NCBI RefSeq assembly: GCF_003858635.1
Contig: NZ_RQJO01000016.1
Location: 248,001 to 312,000, forward strand
Length of the DNA: 64,000 nucleotides
Reading direction: 5' to 3'
Source of the DNA: Larkinella rosea
GTDB taxonomy: Bacteria > Bacteroidota > Bacteroidia > Cytophagales > Spirosomataceae
A program made the translations under genes and the position numbers. Below are positions 62,571 through 64,000 of the stretch, in pieces. The notes under the pieces were generated by a model. It ran no database searches. It worked only from the letters and a program-made list of their open reading frames with translations, and was not told the DNA's origin. Every line of letters begins with the position of its first letter. Position 1 is the first letter of the stretch.

Positions 62571-63845
62571 TTAGGCTGCCAGATTCTTTTTTACAATTGC
62601 CATGGTTTCACGCTGACGTTGTGTGATGTATTTACGGGCCTCCTCTACTTTCGCTTTAGCCGCTTTGGGGTCCTTGGCCATCGCCAGGACTGTCGGAACG
62701 ATTTTCGCTACGTCGCCGGGCGTATCCATGTCGAATAGCCAGTCGCCCAGGCCAACATCGCGCCACATGGCACCTTTGCTGGTCTGCTCTTCAAACCGAC
62801 AAACGATCGCCGGAACACCCTGGGCAATGCACATGATGGGCGAGTGCATTTCCAGCCCGAACAACCCCGCCGACCGAATATAGGTACTGACCGCTTCATC
62901 GGTCAACCAGTAATGATCGCGCCAGACCACATTCTTTTTTACGTCTTCCGGTAGCGGATCGTAGAGCATTTCTTTGCCGATACGGACCTGGGTTTCGTTT
63001 TCGGGCACCAACAGCACCTTCAGGGGCGTTTGCCGAACTACCTGGATGATAGCTTCCCGGATGGGGGCGTTGTCCTGCTCTTTCATTTTGTCGTTATACG
63101 CCCGTTTGGCATCGTTGGGAGCCTGTTTTTTCTGAGGTAACTCCCACCAGGGCGAGAACCGGTATTGGGGAATGGCACAGAGGAATTTACCGGGCTCGAG
63201 GTTATGTTCCCGCAAAAACGCATCGGCAGCCGCATCGTTCCGGACATCGACGGCAAAAGCGCCATCGGGGCAAAACTCCATGATGGGGCAGTTTACCCCG
63301 TTTTTCTTCGCAAACGCCAGCGAAACCGAGTCGCGGAAATACGCAAACCGGGCTTTGCTCAACAGGCCGATATCGACCGGATTGAATTTGCTGCGCTCTT
63401 CGGGGAAGCCATAAACGCCGGGAAACGTAATGCCGTAGATGCCGTAGGGTTTACCGGTTTCCTGCACCCATCGTTCCAGGTCCTTGCGCGCTACCAGCTG
63501 CGGACCGGAGCCGTGCAGCAAAAAACCGCATTCGGTAAATGCCCGGGCAACCTCGTCGGGCGACTGAAGAATGGGGACCTTCGGAAACCGCTTTCGCAGC
63601 ATGGCTTCCACGCCATCACCCACATTAACTGGCCACAGCCGCACTTCAACGCCGGGCAGGTATTTTTCGAGCAGCGTCAGCACCCCGGGGGTATGCCCGA
63701 TGTCGCCAATGTTGGCGGTTTGCCACGAGGAGCGAAGAAGGATCGGTTTGGTAGCCAGATTGCTCGCTTTCAGGCCAGGAAGCACCCCCAAAAGGAGACC
63801 GGCCAAGGGAGGGACCTGCTGCAGAAAATTGCGTCGGTTAAGCAT
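62571..63845 (-). CDS. Polysaccharide pyruvyl transferase family protein with export signal
   Basis: A 424-residue protein of the WcaK/CsaB-like fold: an N-terminal glycosyltransferase-B-like half (ANIGDIGHTPGVLTLLEKYL, VGDGVEAML, ECGFLLHGSGPQLV) and a C-terminal half with FGLEMHSPIMCIAQGVPAIV, the usual nucleotide-sugar-binding region. Unlike cytoplasmic pyruvyl transferases it begins with MLNRRNFLQQVPPLAGLLLG, a twin-arginine-type leader. Its substrate and even pyruvylation itself are uncertain. A paralogue lies just upstream on the same strand and runs off the window. Confidence 0.82.
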   Translation of the reverse strand: MLNRRNFLQQVPPLAGLLLGVLPGLKASNLATKPILLRSSWQTANIGDIGHTPGVLTLLEKYLPGVEVRLWPVNVGDGVEAMLRKRFPKVPILQSPDEVARAFTECGFLLHGSGPQLVARKDLERWVQETGKPYGIYGITFPGVYGFPEERSKFNPVDIGLLSKARFAYFRDSVSLAFAKKNGVNCPIMEFCPDGAFAVDVRNDAAADAFLREHNLEPGKFLCAIPQYRFSPWWELPQKKQAPNDAKRAYNDKMKEQDNAPIREAIIQVVRQTPLKVLLVPENETQVRIGKEMLYDPLPEDVKKNVVWRDHYWLTDEAVSTYIRSAGLFGLEMHSPIMCIAQGVPAIVCRFEEQTSKGAMWRDVGLGDWLFDMDTPGDVAKIVPTVLAMAKDPKAAKAKVEEARKYITQRQRETMAIVKKNLAA

Positions 63846-63897
63846 GTTTTAGGAAATCGAATAATTGAATCAAAAACGCATTGATATGGGGTTGCGG

Positions 63898-64000
63898 CTA
63901 CACCATCACCTGTTGCTTCACGTAGCCCATCGTTTCGCGCTGCCGTTGCTCGACGAATTGACGGGCTTTGGCCGCCTTCGCGCGGGCGGCTTTGGGGTCT
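63898..64000 (-). CDS. Partial second pyruvyl-transferase-like gene
   Basis: The last 33 codons of a gene that continues beyond the window edge. The encoded end (DPKAARAKAAKARQFVEQRQ, then RETMGYVKQQ) closely matches the C-terminus of the adjacent protein (DPKAAKAKVEEARKYITQRQ, RETMAIVKK), so it is a tandem paralogue. The 52-bp gap implies one operon. Confidence 0.75.
   Translation of the reverse strand, partial: DPKAARAKAAKARQFVEQRQRETMGYVKQQVMV

Overview
The window looks like chromosomal DNA of a Bacteroidota member of the Cytophagales (Spirosoma/Larkinella-like). The signs are two SusC/SusD outer-membrane pairs, an ECF sigma/FecR pair, two hybrid two-component regulators fused to AraC-type DNA-binding domains (HTCS), GH97 enzymes, Por-type (T9SS) C-terminal sorting domains and TAnnTTTG-like promoter elements. 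Most of it is moderately GC-rich. The first gene and the larger intergenic gaps are clearly AT-richer. I saw no rRNA, tRNA or CRISPR array.

Layout. 0.2-1.9 kb: an AT-rich flavin monooxygenase, probably acquired. 2.1-13.7 kb (+): a glycan-uptake locus made of ECF sigma factor, FecR anti-sigma, STN-containing SusC, SusD, GH97 and a second predicted secreted glycosidase. 14.2-23.6 kb (-): a second SusC/SusD operon that ends in two tandem S10 serine carboxypeptidases and an amidohydrolase, so it looks aimed at peptides. 23.9-29.7 kb: proline catabolism (pruA and proline dehydrogenase, divergent), an AraC regulator and an amino-acid permease. 30.3-35.7 kb (-): PadR regulator, MacB/FtsX-type permease, NTF2-like protein and serine hydrolase, probably one operon. 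36.5-40.3 kb (+): an SDR reductase, then two paralogous AraC regulators around an NmrA-like reductase. 40.4-60.1 kb: two HTCS regulators with, beside and between them, two very large T9SS-secreted surface proteins, a small unknown protein, an internally deleted cysteine-synthase remnant, and an ABM-like protein with a TPR histidine kinase. 60.4-64 kb: an M14 carboxypeptidase and tandem exported pyruvyl-transferase-like proteins, separated by a MITE-like element.

The most striking observation is regulatory. Four promoters between 44.7 and 56.0 kb each carry two direct repeats with a period of exactly 21 bp (core TTTGGAAC-N6-TTATAGT), followed 23-24 nt later by a TTTG that fits the Bacteroidota -7 element. 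They sit ahead of both surface-protein genes, the small-protein/cysteine-synthase-remnant pair and the ABM-kinase operon. The two HTCS genes are in the same stretch, and a 21-bp spacing of direct repeats is what an AraC-type dimer such as an HTCS output domain would bind. I infer a local HTCS regulon controlling cell-surface proteins rather than a usual polysaccharide locus. The two surface-protein genes also share a nearly identical 832-bp 3' cassette, covering the last domain, sorting signal and terminator, which indicates very recent duplication or gene conversion.
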